Of a stretch of DNA of 64,000 nucleotides, positions 17,383 through 29,103 are shown one piece after another (the stretch's first letter is position 1; each line of letters starts with the position of its first letter). Location of the stretch: contig CATLHA010000006.1 of NCBI GenBank assembly GCA_949948745.1, positions 1-64,000 on the forward strand, given 5' to 3'. This DNA comes from an uncultured Caryophanales bacterium. GTDB taxonomy: Bacteria; Bacillota_I; Bacilli_A; RF39; UBA660. Below the pieces are notes generated by a model. It did no database searches, had not been told where the DNA came from, and worked only from the letters and a program-made list of their open reading frames with translations. The position numbers and the translations under genes are program-made.

Positions 17383-17412
17383 TTGCCGAACAAATGTACA
17401 CTGTTGTATAAT
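17383..17412 (+). promoter_or_regulatory. Promoter of recX
   Basis: TTGCCG (17383-17388) and TATAAT (17407-17412) with an 18-base spacer, 29 bases before the recX ATG. Confidence 0.6.
17387..17400 (+). promoter_or_regulatory. Candidate LexA (SOS) operator in the recX promoter
   Basis: CGAACAAATGTACA matches the Bacillus LexA consensus CGAACRNRYGTTYC at 12 of 14 positions and overlaps the -35 element and spacer. Repressor binding there would block polymerase. Repression by LexA is inferred. Confidence 0.5.
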
Positions 17413-17441
17413 ATAATTAGTAAAGAGTATGGAGGATAAGT

Positions 17442-18191
17442 ATGAAAATTATAAAGTATCAAAAGAAAAAACAAGGAAAATATTTAATTAAGCTTGAAGA
17501 TGGAACGGAAATAGAAACTTATGAAGATATTATTTTAAAGTATAATCTTTTAATAAAAAAGAGAATAACATCTGATTTACTTCAATCTATTGAAGAAGAA
17601 AATGTTATTTATGAGATTTATTTTGATGCTTTAAAATATTTGAAAATTCGTATGAGGAGTACACAGCAATTAAAGAAATATCTTTTGAAAAAGGGATATT
17701 CTAATGATTTTGTTTATTCTACAATATCTCGTTTAAAAGAACAAGGATATTTAAATGATGAAGTTTATGGTCGTGCTTTGGTTCATGATGCGATTTTCCT
17801 TGGTACTAATGGTCCATTGAAACTAAAGGAAGAACTTAGTAATTTAGATGTAACATCAGAACAGGTCAATCAGATTATGCTAGAGTACACAGAAGAAATT
17901 GAACTTTCTAAGATTGAAAAATTAATTTTAAAACAGGTTCGTTCTAATCACTCTAAAAGTAATTATTTATTAAAACAAAAAATTAAAAATTACTTAACTT
18001 CACTTGGATATCATTCCTATTTAATTGATCAAGGACTGCTGGGTATGAAACAGGATGAGTCAAAGAATGAAGAAATCTATCAAAAAGAATATCAAAAATT
18101 ATATAGGAAATTAAGTCGCAAATATGATGGGAAAGAATTAGAGTATCAAATTAAACAAAGATTATATAGACAAGGATTTCCTATTAATTAA
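17442..18191 (+). CDS. recX: Regulatory protein RecX
   Basis: RecX modulates RecA filaments during recombination and repair. It has 249 residues with the family's tandem three-helix repeats: YLKIRMRSTQQLKKYLLKKG and a following RLKEQGYLNDEVYGRALVHD are the diagnostic segments (about 70-112), with further repeats through the C-terminus (KLSRKYDGKELEYQIKQRLY). A GGAGG site precedes the ATG. The stop codon shares one base with the next start, so the two genes are translationally coupled. A LexA-like box in the promoter fits an SOS role. Confidence 0.9.
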   Translation: MKIIKYQKKKQGKYLIKLEDGTEIETYEDIILKYNLLIKKRITSDLLQSIEEENVIYEIYFDALKYLKIRMRSTQQLKKYLLKKGYSNDFVYSTISRLKEQGYLNDEVYGRALVHDAIFLGTNGPLKLKEELSNLDVTSEQVNQIMLEYTEEIELSKIEKLILKQVRSNHSKSNYLLKQKIKNYLTSLGYHSYLIDQGLLGMKQDESKNEEIYQKEYQKLYRKLSRKYDGKELEYQIKQRLYRQGFPIN

Positions 18192-18502
18192 TGTTAGATC
18201 AAACAAAACTTTTTCAATTGCTTAGTGCAAAAAAAATTGATACAGTTAGTAAACTAGCTTCTTTGCTAGGTGTAAATTATTATGCACTTAGGAATCAATT
18301 GAATAGTGGAAATTTACGTTTAGATTTGGCAGTGAAAATATCTAATTTTTTGGATGTTCCTGTCAATTCTTTTTGTTCCTATCATAGCTTTAGATATATA
18401 AAATGTGTTTCTCGTGGAAAAAAAGATGTCTTTTTTGATGTTTCTGACCTTCAGACAATTTCCTACATCATGTTTTGTATTTTATCTCAAGAAGAACTTT
18501 AA
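18191..18502 (+). CDS. Small helix-turn-helix protein
   Basis: A 103-residue protein whose N-terminal half reads as a Cro/C1-type helix-turn-helix (TVSKLASLLGVNYYALRNQL, about 18-37, then LDLAVKISNFLDVPVNSF). The C-terminal 45 residues are unrecognised, with three Cys. It overlaps the recX stop by one base, so it is probably made with RecX. It may be a regulator, but no target is evident. Confidence 0.7.
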   Translation: MLDQTKLFQLLSAKKIDTVSKLASLLGVNYYALRNQLNSGNLRLDLAVKISNFLDVPVNSFCSYHSFRYIKCVSRGKKDVFFDVSDLQTISYIMFCILSQEEL

Positions 18503-18573
18503 GAAAATTTGTCAATTTCGTTGGAGTATATAGTTTATTATAGTATAATTGTTATAGGAAGTAGGTAGAAATA

Positions 18574-20667
18574 ATGAATATAGATAACTTAAATGAACAA
18601 CAAAAGGAAGCAGTGGTATCAACAGAGGGACCTCTACTTATTTTAGCAGGAGCAGGAAGTGGAAAAACTAAAGTATTAACAACTAGAATTGCTTATTTAA
18701 TTGAGGAAAAAAAGGTGAATCCTTTTCATATTTTAGCGATAACATTTACAAATAAAGCTGCCAAGGAGATGCAGTCTAGATTAATTAAATTAATAGGGGA
18801 TGTGGCAAATGGAATTCAAGTATCTACATTCCATTCTTTTGGATTAAAAATCTTAAGAGAGAATTACGAGTTATTAGGATATGATCGTAATTTTGTAATT
18901 ATGGATAGTGATGATTCCTTAACTGTCATTAAAAGAATTTTAAAAAGTATGGATTTGGATCCAAAACAATATAATCCAACTGCCATAAAAAATAAAATTA
19001 GTGGTTGTAAAAATGAACTTATGACCCCAGAAATGTATGAAAGATATGCAACTACTGAGTTTGAAAAAATTGTGTTACAGGTTTTTGAGGCATATGAAAG
19101 AAAATTACGTGAAAATAATTCTATTGATTTTGATGATTTACTAATATTACCAATTCGTTTATTTCAAAAATATCCATATATACTAGAAAAGTATCAAGAT
19201 CGTTTTCGTTATGTTTTAATCGATGAGTATCAAGATACAAATGAAGCACAATATATTTTAACTAAGATGTTAAGTGCGAAGTATAGGAATATTTGTGTGG
19301 TTGGTGATGAAAATCAAAGTATTTATGCATTCCGTGGAGCAAATTACAGGAATATTTTAAATTTTGAGAAGGATTATAAAGAAACAAAGACAATTAAACT
19401 AGAGCAAAATTATCGTTCTACACAAAATATTTTGAATGCAGCAAATCAGGTCATTCGAAATAATCAAAGTAGAAAAGATAAAAATCTTTGGAGTAATCAG
19501 GGGGACGGAGAAAAAATCACTTATTATCGTTCTTATGATGAAAAAGATGAATCTCACTTTGTTGCATCAAGTATAAAAAAACTTCTTGATCAAGGAGTAG
19601 AGGCTGATGAAGTAGCTGTTTTATATCGTACCAATGCTCAATCACGTACTTTAGAAGAAGAAATGTTAAAAGAAAATATTCCTTATCGTGTTGTTGGAAG
19701 TTTTTACTTTTATTCTAGAAAAGAAATTAAAGATTTAATGGCATACCTAAGATTAATTCACAATGAAAAGGATAATGTTTCTTTGCTTAGAGTAATTAAT
19801 ACTCCAAAAAGAGGAATTGGATTAAAGACAATTCAAAATTTATCTACTCTTTCAGAGATTGAGGGAAAAAGTATCTATGAAGTGATTCAATCTGGAAAGG
19901 AATTAGAATTTAAAAAGATTATCGAAGATTTAAAAAGAGTTTCTGAAGATTTAACTTTAACAGAACTTGTAGATAAAATTTTAGATACTACTGGAATGCG
20001 TCGTGAACTAGAGGGAGAAAAAACTTTAGAAGCAGATATTCGATTAGAAAACTTAGAAGAATTTAAATCTATTACAAAAGCATTTGAAGAACGAGATGGA
20101 CTAATTTCTTTAGAGGACTTTTTATTCGAGGTTAGTTTAGTTAGTGATCGTGAAGACTATAAAGATAGTAGTAATAAGGTTAGCCTAATGACAGTTCATT
20201 CTGTTAAAGGTCTAGAATTCAAACAGGTTTTTGTTGTTGGTATGGAAGAAGGTATTTTTCCACATATGAATAGTTTGATGGATAATCAAGAACTTGAGGA
20301 AGAAAGAAGACTTGCTTATGTAGCAATAACACGAGCAAAGGAAAAGTTATATCTAATTAATGCTAGAAGAAGGATGCTTTTTGGAAGGGATCAGATTAAT
20401 CCACCAAGCAGATTCATTTCTGAAATAGAGGATGATTTATTAGAAAAAACACATGTAGAAAAAGAAGAGGTAAAAGTTCCAATACAAAAAGAAGAGAAAT
20501 TCTATTCTGAAGATGTCGAATGGAATGTAGGAGATTATGTTTATCATGATGTGTTTGGTGCTGGAAGAATTGTAGAAGTTTCTAATACACTAGTTAGTAT
20601 TGCATTTAAGAGTCCGCATGGAATTAGGAAATTAATGAAAAATCATAAGAGTTTAAAGAAGGTATAG
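18574..20667 (+). CDS. pcrA: ATP-dependent DNA helicase PcrA (UvrD family)
   Basis: An SF1A 3'-5' helicase used in repair and in clearing RecA and transcription complexes. It has 697 residues; motifs in order are Q motif (LNEQQKEAV), I (AGAGSGKT, about 27-34), Ia (TFTNKAAKEM), II (LIDEYQDTN), III (VGDENQSIYAFRGA), IV (VLYRTNAQSR), V (LMTVHSVKGLEF) and VI (VAITRAKEKL). The C-terminal about 60 residues form the PcrA-type RNA polymerase-binding Tudor-like domain (DYVYHDVFGAGRIVEV). pcrA and ligA lie 4 kb apart here, whereas in Bacillus they are adjacent. Confidence 0.97.
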   Translation: MNIDNLNEQQKEAVVSTEGPLLILAGAGSGKTKVLTTRIAYLIEEKKVNPFHILAITFTNKAAKEMQSRLIKLIGDVANGIQVSTFHSFGLKILRENYELLGYDRNFVIMDSDDSLTVIKRILKSMDLDPKQYNPTAIKNKISGCKNELMTPEMYERYATTEFEKIVLQVFEAYERKLRENNSIDFDDLLILPIRLFQKYPYILEKYQDRFRYVLIDEYQDTNEAQYILTKMLSAKYRNICVVGDENQSIYAFRGANYRNILNFEKDYKETKTIKLEQNYRSTQNILNAANQVIRNNQSRKDKNLWSNQGDGEKITYYRSYDEKDESHFVASSIKKLLDQGVEADEVAVLYRTNAQSRTLEEEMLKENIPYRVVGSFYFYSRKEIKDLMAYLRLIHNEKDNVSLLRVINTPKRGIGLKTIQNLSTLSEIEGKSIYEVIQSGKELEFKKIIEDLKRVSEDLTLTELVDKILDTTGMRRELEGEKTLEADIRLENLEEFKSITKAFEERDGLISLEDFLFEVSLVSDREDYKDSSNKVSLMTVHSVKGLEFKQVFVVGMEEGIFPHMNSLMDNQELEEERRLAYVAITRAKEKLYLINARRRMLFGRDQINPPSRFISEIEDDLLEKTHVEKEEVKVPIQKEEKFYSEDVEWNVGDYVYHDVFGAGRIVEVSNTLVSIAFKSPHGIRKLMKNHKSLKKV

Positions 20668-20671
20668 TAGT

Positions 20672-21094
20672 ATGATTAGTTTTGATGAAATAGAAAAACA
20701 GATAGAAAATGGTTTTATTTTCAGATTGAATCAGTTTAACCGTCAAGATTTTTATGGGATTTGTTATAGTGTTCAACTTTTTAAAGATGAAAAGTCTGTT
20801 TTTATTCAAACTTTAGATTCTACATTTGGAGAAAGATTAGGTTCTATTTTTCCAAATACGAAAGATTGTATAGGGTTTCATGCTTTTTATTTTCAATCAA
20901 TGTATGATTCTAATAATAAAACTTTTTCTAGTTCAGTTATGAGAAAAAATTTTGATGATGAAGATTCTGTTTTTGCATCTCTTACGGGAAATTCATCTTC
21001 CTTTATAGGAAGTCTTTTTGAATTAGAAAGAAAAGCAGCAGATTATAGGCATATTCAAAGAGAAAAGTTATTTGAGAAGAGAAAGGCTTGTTAA
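20672..21094 (+). CDS. Hypothetical protein downstream of pcrA
   Basis: An unrecognised 140-residue soluble protein starting four bases after pcrA, so almost certainly co-transcribed. It has no signal or membrane segment; the core is Phe/Ser-rich and a basic helix (ADYRHIQREKLFEKRK) ends the protein. The following 155 bases (21095-21249) are AT-rich and hold no gene that I can see. Confidence 0.65.
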   Translation: MISFDEIEKQIENGFIFRLNQFNRQDFYGICYSVQLFKDEKSVFIQTLDSTFGERLGSIFPNTKDCIGFHAFYFQSMYDSNNKTFSSSVMRKNFDDEDSVFASLTGNSSSFIGSLFELERKAADYRHIQREKLFEKRKAC

Positions 21095-21249
21095 AATAGT
21101 AAAATTGTGAGATATTTAGCTTAGTAGTATGAATAAAAAAAGTAAAATAATTAGTTACAAAATTGTAAAATATGAATTTCATATTAGTAAGTTGTGATAA
21201 TTTTATCTTATTTCTTTATATAAATAAATTTTAAATTAAAGGAGATTTT

Positions 21250-22176
21250 ATGGAAAAAGAAAATTTAACATTATTGATTATGGCAGCAGGCATGGGAAGT
21301 CGTTTTGGAGGTCTTAAACAAATTGAACCTTTTGGTCCAAATGGGGAATTTTTAACAGATTATTCTATTCATGATGCGATTGATGCTGGGGTTACGAAAA
21401 TTGTCTTTATTATTAAAGAGGAAAATTTACAAGATTTTAAGGATACGATTGGTAAGAGAATAGAACCATTTATTAAAGTAGAATATGTATTCCAAAAAAT
21501 GGATTTTATACCTGAAGGTGTAGTGATGCCTGAAGATAGGAAAAAACCTTGGGGAACTGCTCATGCTATTTATTGTGCCAAAGATGTTATTCATGAAAAC
21601 TTTATTGTAATTAATGCGGATGACTTCTATGGGAGAGATGCCTATTTTCAAATTGCTGAGTTTTTAAAGAATGTTAAGAAGGAATCCAATAAAGAAAAAT
21701 TTGGAATGGTCGGTTATTATGTAAAAAACACTTTAACAGAGCATGGTTCTGTTAAACGTGGTGTATGTAGAGTAGATGGAGAGAATTTAGACTTATTGAT
21801 TGAAAGTAATATTGAACGAAAAGAAAATGGAGAGATTATTGCTTCTCCATTAGACGGATCAGCTAATTTTGAAGTTTTAGAAAATGAAATGGTCGCTATG
21901 AACTTATTTGGATTCACACCAGCAATATTTTCTTATATTGAAGAAAAAATGGTAGAATTTTTTAAAAATCATAGTGAGTCTTTGGCTACCTGTGAATTTT
22001 TAATTCCAGATGTATTAACAGATATGATTCATGAAAATAGAGCAGATGTTTTAGTAATCCCAACAAGTTCTAAATGGATGGGAGTTACTTATAAAGAGGA
22101 TAAGGATTATGTTGTTTCTAGCCTTGAAAAACTGATTGATGAAGGAGTATATAATAGAGAATTATGGAAAAAATAA
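21250..22176 (+). CDS. Sugar-phosphate nucleotidyltransferase-like protein
   Basis: GT-A fold nucleotidyltransferase of the NDP-sugar pyrophosphorylase type, 308 residues. The nucleotide-binding signature LIMAAGMGSRFGGLKQ is at 8-23, and the metal-binding VINADDFYGRDAY near residue 120. It probably activates a sugar or polyol phosphate with NTP; the substrate cannot be read from sequence. AAGGAG precedes the ATG. Its last 13 bases overlap the next gene. Confidence 0.85.
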   Translation: MEKENLTLLIMAAGMGSRFGGLKQIEPFGPNGEFLTDYSIHDAIDAGVTKIVFIIKEENLQDFKDTIGKRIEPFIKVEYVFQKMDFIPEGVVMPEDRKKPWGTAHAIYCAKDVIHENFIVINADDFYGRDAYFQIAEFLKNVKKESNKEKFGMVGYYVKNTLTEHGSVKRGVCRVDGENLDLLIESNIERKENGEIIASPLDGSANFEVLENEMVAMNLFGFTPAIFSYIEEKMVEFFKNHSESLATCEFLIPDVLTDMIHENRADVLVIPTSSKWMGVTYKEDKDYVVSSLEKLIDEGVYNRELWKK

Positions 22177-22586
22177 AGAAAGTTTTTGTAGTAATTTTAT
22201 TTCTTTTTGTTATCACTGGGTGTAGTTTATTTACAGACACTTGGACTTATGATGATCTTCCTCACGAGTATGCTATTCAAAAGACTGGGGAAACGACGAT
22301 GGTCGTTGGTAAATATATAGATGATTTGTTTGAAATTAAAAACGGAAAAAAGCAAATTGGATTTGAGGCATATGTTACAGAGTTTCAAAGTGGCGAACGT
22401 TATGTAGGGTTTAAATGTGCAAAATCAGCGAATGAAAGTGTAGAGCTTTTCTTTTATATTATCGATACTGAAAAGGAAGACTTATATGGTCCCTATGATA
22501 TGGAATCAACCTATGAAGCAGTAAAATCAAGAATTGTAGATGAGGATTTAGGAGAATGGATTAAGACTTCTACAATTAATGAATAA
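22164..22586 (+). CDS. Small lipoprotein
   Basis: A 140-residue exported lipoprotein: a basic N-terminus (MEKIKK), hydrophobic stretch, and lipobox VITGC with Cys at about 20. The mature part is soluble and unrecognised. The start overlaps the previous gene by 13 bases; there is no strong ribosome site, which suggests translational coupling. Confidence 0.75.
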   Translation: MEKIKKVFVVILFLFVITGCSLFTDTWTYDDLPHEYAIQKTGETTMVVGKYIDDLFEIKNGKKQIGFEAYVTEFQSGERYVGFKCAKSANESVELFFYIIDTEKEDLYGPYDMESTYEAVKSRIVDEDLGEWIKTSTINE

Positions 22587-22600
22587 TTGGAGAAATTATT

Positions 22601-23539
22601 ATGACTAGAATAGATGGATTTATAGATATCAATCAGATGTTAGAAGAAATTGGGGTTGATACTAGTAGTTGGAAAAGTATTATTCAAGATCCCAATGTAC
22701 ATAAAGTAGAACATAGTAATTCTGACAGATCAATTTCTTTTATTTATCAAAGTAAAAAATATTTTTATAAAGGAAATGTTAGGAGTTGGTACAATCCATA
22801 TAATGAACTCATAGTTTCTGAACTAGCTAAAGATTTTGGGATTCCTTGTGTAGATTATGATCTTGCGATTTTAGACACTGTTCCTGGAACAATTTCTTTA
22901 AATTATAAAGAGGATGATAAAAGTTATATTTCAGGGGAAGACATTTTTAAAGAAACCTGGGGAATTGGAACTCGGGATACAGAACAGTTTAATAATTTAG
23001 AAAATATTTGGGATGTTTTAGAGTGTAAATATCAAGATTATCCCAATAAAAGAAGTATAATTCGTTCTTTGATGAGTCAAATTATTTCTATTTACTTTTT
23101 TGATATTCTTACTTATCAATTGGATAGACAATCTTTTAATTGGGAAATTGTAGAGTCAAGTAAGGGGATTTCTGTTGCTCCTTTATTTGATAATGAAAGA
23201 ATTTATCCTGATTCTTCTCGTTTAGTTTCTTTAAGAGTAGATAGTGATGTTGCACCTACTTATTTAGATTCTTGGGATACTTTAGATGATGACTTAGAAA
23301 ATGCGTATCAATCAATTCTTAGATTTTTATTTACCAGTAGTGAAGAGTTTTCTAATCTTATTTTTGATAAATTGTGGATAATAGGAGAAGAAAATTTAAA
23401 TAAAGTATTTGATCGAATTGAGACAAAAACAGGATATCCTATGCCAGAAGAAAAGAAAAAATATTATTTAGATGGATACCAGAAACATCGGAAAAAATTA
23501 GAACAAATATTAAATAACGAAAATATAAAAAGGATATGA
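22601..23539 (+). CDS. HipA/CtkA-like kinase-fold protein, copy 1 (catalytic His replaced)
   Basis: A 312-residue protein with the layout of HipA-like protein kinases: a probable ATP-binding Lys in YFYKG (K57), a helix with NELIVSELAKDFGIP, the catalytic-loop equivalent DRQSFN at 175-180 and a metal-binding PLFDNER at 194-200. The catalytic loop has Gln where the neighbour and most family members have His (DRHxxN), so activity may differ. It is followed five bases later by a paralogue. No HipB-like antitoxin is next to it. HipA-like assignment rests on motif order, not on a search. Confidence 0.65.
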   Translation: MTRIDGFIDINQMLEEIGVDTSSWKSIIQDPNVHKVEHSNSDRSISFIYQSKKYFYKGNVRSWYNPYNELIVSELAKDFGIPCVDYDLAILDTVPGTISLNYKEDDKSYISGEDIFKETWGIGTRDTEQFNNLENIWDVLECKYQDYPNKRSIIRSLMSQIISIYFFDILTYQLDRQSFNWEIVESSKGISVAPLFDNERIYPDSSRLVSLRVDSDVAPTYLDSWDTLDDDLENAYQSILRFLFTSSEEFSNLIFDKLWIIGEENLNKVFDRIETKTGYPMPEEKKKYYLDGYQKHRKKLEQILNNENIKRI

Positions 23540-23543
23540 TATC

Positions 23544-26463
<2,920 letters not shown>

Positions 26464-26467
26464 TAAT

Positions 26468-26980
26468 ATGGATTCCTATAAGATAGCTTTTATTTATGGA
26501 AGAGATGATGAAAAGAATAATTTTGAAGATGGACAAGTTCATTTTTATGGTGAAGTAGAGGAAGGGTTTTTGCATAGTAAAATATTATTAGACTATGCAA
26601 AAGAACATTATCCAGATATGCCAATCTTTCAACAACTAAATCCGAGACATCAACCAGAAGTCATTGCGTACTTTTTGGTGAGAATGGGGCATATTGTATT
26701 TTTTAATACTACAAAATATGATGAAGAGAACATAAACAAATATGGACGTCTTGGATTTTTCATGATGCCAGATGAAATTACTAAAAAGCAAGCATCTGCT
26801 TTAGTTCGTTTTTCAAAGAGTATTGAAGACTTTAATGTTTTTATTACACATCATATTGTAATGCAAGATGGACTTCTTGATTCTATGACTTGTCATAGTC
26901 CTGAAAAGGTAGAACCAAAGGAACTAGTTCGACAATATTTGGATTCCTATGCAACAATTATAGAAGAAAAAGAAAAATGA
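26468..26980 (+). CDS. Hypothetical protein downstream of ligA
   Basis: An unrecognised 170-residue soluble protein starting four bases after ligA. ATG 26468 is preferred (GGGTG five bases upstream) over an in-frame TTG at 26456. It has no signal peptide. Dense acidic/aromatic N-terminal part (IAFIYGRDDEKNNFEDG) and a His-rich middle (NPRHQPEV, ITHHIVMQ). Confidence 0.65.
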   Translation: MDSYKIAFIYGRDDEKNNFEDGQVHFYGEVEEGFLHSKILLDYAKEHYPDMPIFQQLNPRHQPEVIAYFLVRMGHIVFFNTTKYDEENINKYGRLGFFMMPDEITKKQASALVRFSKSIEDFNVFITHHIVMQDGLLDSMTCHSPEKVEPKELVRQYLDSYATIIEEKEK

Positions 26981-27063
26981 TAAATTTGTTTCAAAATGTG
27001 ATATAATTATACGTAGTTATTTGTTATAATACTATGTATAATTTTTTTATTCTGGAGGTTATT

Positions 27064-27357
27064 ATGGATAAGTTAACGAAAGAAGAAGTATTGCATGTTG
27101 CACATCTAGCTCGTATTGAAGTTACAGATGATGAAATAGAAACATATCAGATAAACTTAAAGAAGCTTTTATCTGATGTAGAAAAGATTAAAGATATTGA
27201 AGTAGAATCTTCTAGTCTTTTGGTTACTCCTGTAGAACATGAATCTGTTTTAAGGGATGATCAAGATACAAGAGAAGTAGAATTTACAGAGATTAAGAAA
27301 AATGTTCCAGTAACTACTGGTAATTTTGTAGAGGTTCCGGTGATGGTAAATGAATAA
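27064..27357 (+). CDS. gatC: Aspartyl/glutamyl-tRNA amidotransferase subunit C
   Basis: A 97-residue GatC, the small subunit that stabilises GatAB, which converts Glu-tRNA(Gln) and Asp-tRNA(Asn) to the amidated forms. Recognised by VLHVAHLARIEVTDDEI and the LLSDVEKIKDI helix. ATG 27064 lies behind CTGGAGG. The stop overlaps the gatA start. Confidence 0.93.
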   Translation: MDKLTKEEVLHVAHLARIEVTDDEIETYQINLKKLLSDVEKIKDIEVESSSLLVTPVEHESVLRDDQDTREVEFTEIKKNVPVTTGNFVEVPVMVNE

Positions 27358-28777
27358 ATATTTAGATTTAAGTATAGAAGAAATTCATGCATTATTAGTT
27401 GATAGGAAGATTACTCCTGTTGATTTAGTAGAAGAATGTTATGTAAGAATAGAAGAAAATAAGGATTTAAATAGTTTTATTACTTTGTGTCGTGAAGAGG
27501 CATTAGAAGAAGCTAAAAAATTAGTGGAACAGGGAGTAGAAGAAGATAATTTATTATGGGGGATTCCTATTGCGATAAAAGATAATATTTCTACAAAAGG
27601 AATTCGAACTACTTGTGCATCAAAGATGTTAGAAAACTATATTCCTATTTACGATGCTACTGTAATTGAAAAAGTAAAAAGTGCTAAAATGATTATCATT
27701 GGAAAGACTAATATGGATGAGTTTGCGATGGGGTCTACTAGTAGAACTAGTTATTTTGGAGCTCCTAAGAATCCTATAGATAAAACTAAGATTACAGGGG
27801 GATCTTCTGGTGGTAGTGCTAGTGCAGTTGCAGGTAATTTAGTTTTCTTTGCTTTAGGTAGTGATACTGGTGGTTCTATTCGTCAGCCTGCTAGTTATAC
27901 TGGAATTGTTGGAATGAAGCCTACGTATGGCAGAATTTCTAGATATGGACTTATTGCATTTGGATCAAGTTTGGATCAAATTGGACCTATGACTAGAAGT
28001 GTTTATGAGAATGCAGTATTATTAAATTCTTTGGTGGGAAAAGATAATAAAGATTTAACTAGTGCAGATAGAGAAACAGAAGATTTTACAAGATATATTG
28101 GTCAGGATATTGCTGGTATGAAGATTGCTATTCCGAATTACTTTGTTAGTGATATTGTATCGCCAGTTATATTAGAAAAACTAAATCGTGTAGTAGATAT
28201 CTTAAAAGAAAATGGTGCAATTGTTGACTATGTTGATATGAAATATCTAGATCAAGCAGTTACCTTATATCAGATTATTGCCATGGGTGAAGCTAGTAGC
28301 AATTTAGCTCGATTTGATGGAGTAAAATTTGGTTATAGAACAAGTAATCCAGAATCAGTTGAAGATATGTATGCTAGAACTAGAAAAGAAGGATTTGGTA
28401 ATGAGGTAAAACGTAGAATTATGGTTGGTAGTTATTTGTTAAGTGGAGATAATGCGAAAACTTATTATGATAAAGCACTCATGATTCGAAATGCAATGAA
28501 AGAAGAATTTGATAAAGTATTTAAGGATTATGATTTTGTATTTGGTCCAACTACTACAACAGTAGCTTATGGATTGGATGAAAATCTTGATGATCCAATA
28601 AAGTCATTTATGGATGACGTATTAGTAATTCCTGTCAATATGGCGGGACTTCCAGGATTAAATATTAAAATGGGAGAAGACAATCGTATGCCAATTGGGC
28701 TTCATATTATTGGAAATCGTTTTGAAGAAGCGAAGATGTATGGTGTTGCTTCTTTCTTAGAAGAGAAATTAAAGTAG
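27350..28777 (+). CDS. gatA: Glutamyl-tRNA(Gln) amidotransferase subunit A
   Basis: The amidase that releases ammonia from glutamine for GatB. It has 475 residues. The Ser-cisSer-Lys triad is visible: Lys in IPIAIKDNIS (about 76), Ser in GGSSGGSASAVA, and the nucleophilic region GSDTGGSIRQPA (about 173). It overlaps gatC by eight bases, a standard coupled arrangement. Confidence 0.97.
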   Translation: MNKYLDLSIEEIHALLVDRKITPVDLVEECYVRIEENKDLNSFITLCREEALEEAKKLVEQGVEEDNLLWGIPIAIKDNISTKGIRTTCASKMLENYIPIYDATVIEKVKSAKMIIIGKTNMDEFAMGSTSRTSYFGAPKNPIDKTKITGGSSGGSASAVAGNLVFFALGSDTGGSIRQPASYTGIVGMKPTYGRISRYGLIAFGSSLDQIGPMTRSVYENAVLLNSLVGKDNKDLTSADRETEDFTRYIGQDIAGMKIAIPNYFVSDIVSPVILEKLNRVVDILKENGAIVDYVDMKYLDQAVTLYQIIAMGEASSNLARFDGVKFGYRTSNPESVEDMYARTRKEGFGNEVKRRIMVGSYLLSGDNAKTYYDKALMIRNAMKEEFDKVFKDYDFVFGPTTTTVAYGLDENLDDPIKSFMDDVLVIPVNMAGLPGLNIKMGEDNRMPIGLHIIGNRFEEAKMYGVASFLEEKLK

Positions 28778-28785
28778 TGATATTT

Positions 28786-29103
28786 ATGTTAAGAAGAGAA
28801 GAAAGTAATAAAATATTAAAATATACAAAGGCTATTTTCTTTGCAAGTGCGCTTTTCTTATTAAATCCACTTTCTGTTTCAGCAAATGAGAATATTTCAA
28901 ATGAACAGGAAACTTTGGATATCAATAAAGAAAATATGGATGACTGTATCGTTCTATGTGGAGCTGTACTTATGATTAGAGGATGGATGTATTTATCTGA
29001 TAGAGAAAAAAAGCAAAAAGAAGAAGAAACTTGTGAACGTATTTCTTCTAAAAAATATGTAAAGAAAATAGAAAAAAACGGAGGTAGTTATGAGCGAATA
29101 TAA
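28786..29103 (+). CDS. Small secreted or membrane protein between gatA and gatB
   Basis: A 105-residue protein with a basic N-terminus, hydrophobic segment and a plausible signal peptidase site (SVSA before NEN, about residue 36). A second short hydrophobic stretch (CIVLCGAVLMIRGWMYL) precedes a highly charged C-terminus. ATG 28786 has a poor ribosome site, so coupling to gatA (stop at 28777) is likely; GTG 28777 is an alternative. The 3' end overlaps the gatB start by 14 bases. No known amidotransferase component has this form. Confidence 0.6.
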   Translation: MLRREESNKILKYTKAIFFASALFLLNPLSVSANENISNEQETLDINKENMDDCIVLCGAVLMIRGWMYLSDREKKQKEEETCERISSKKYVKKIEKNGGSYERI

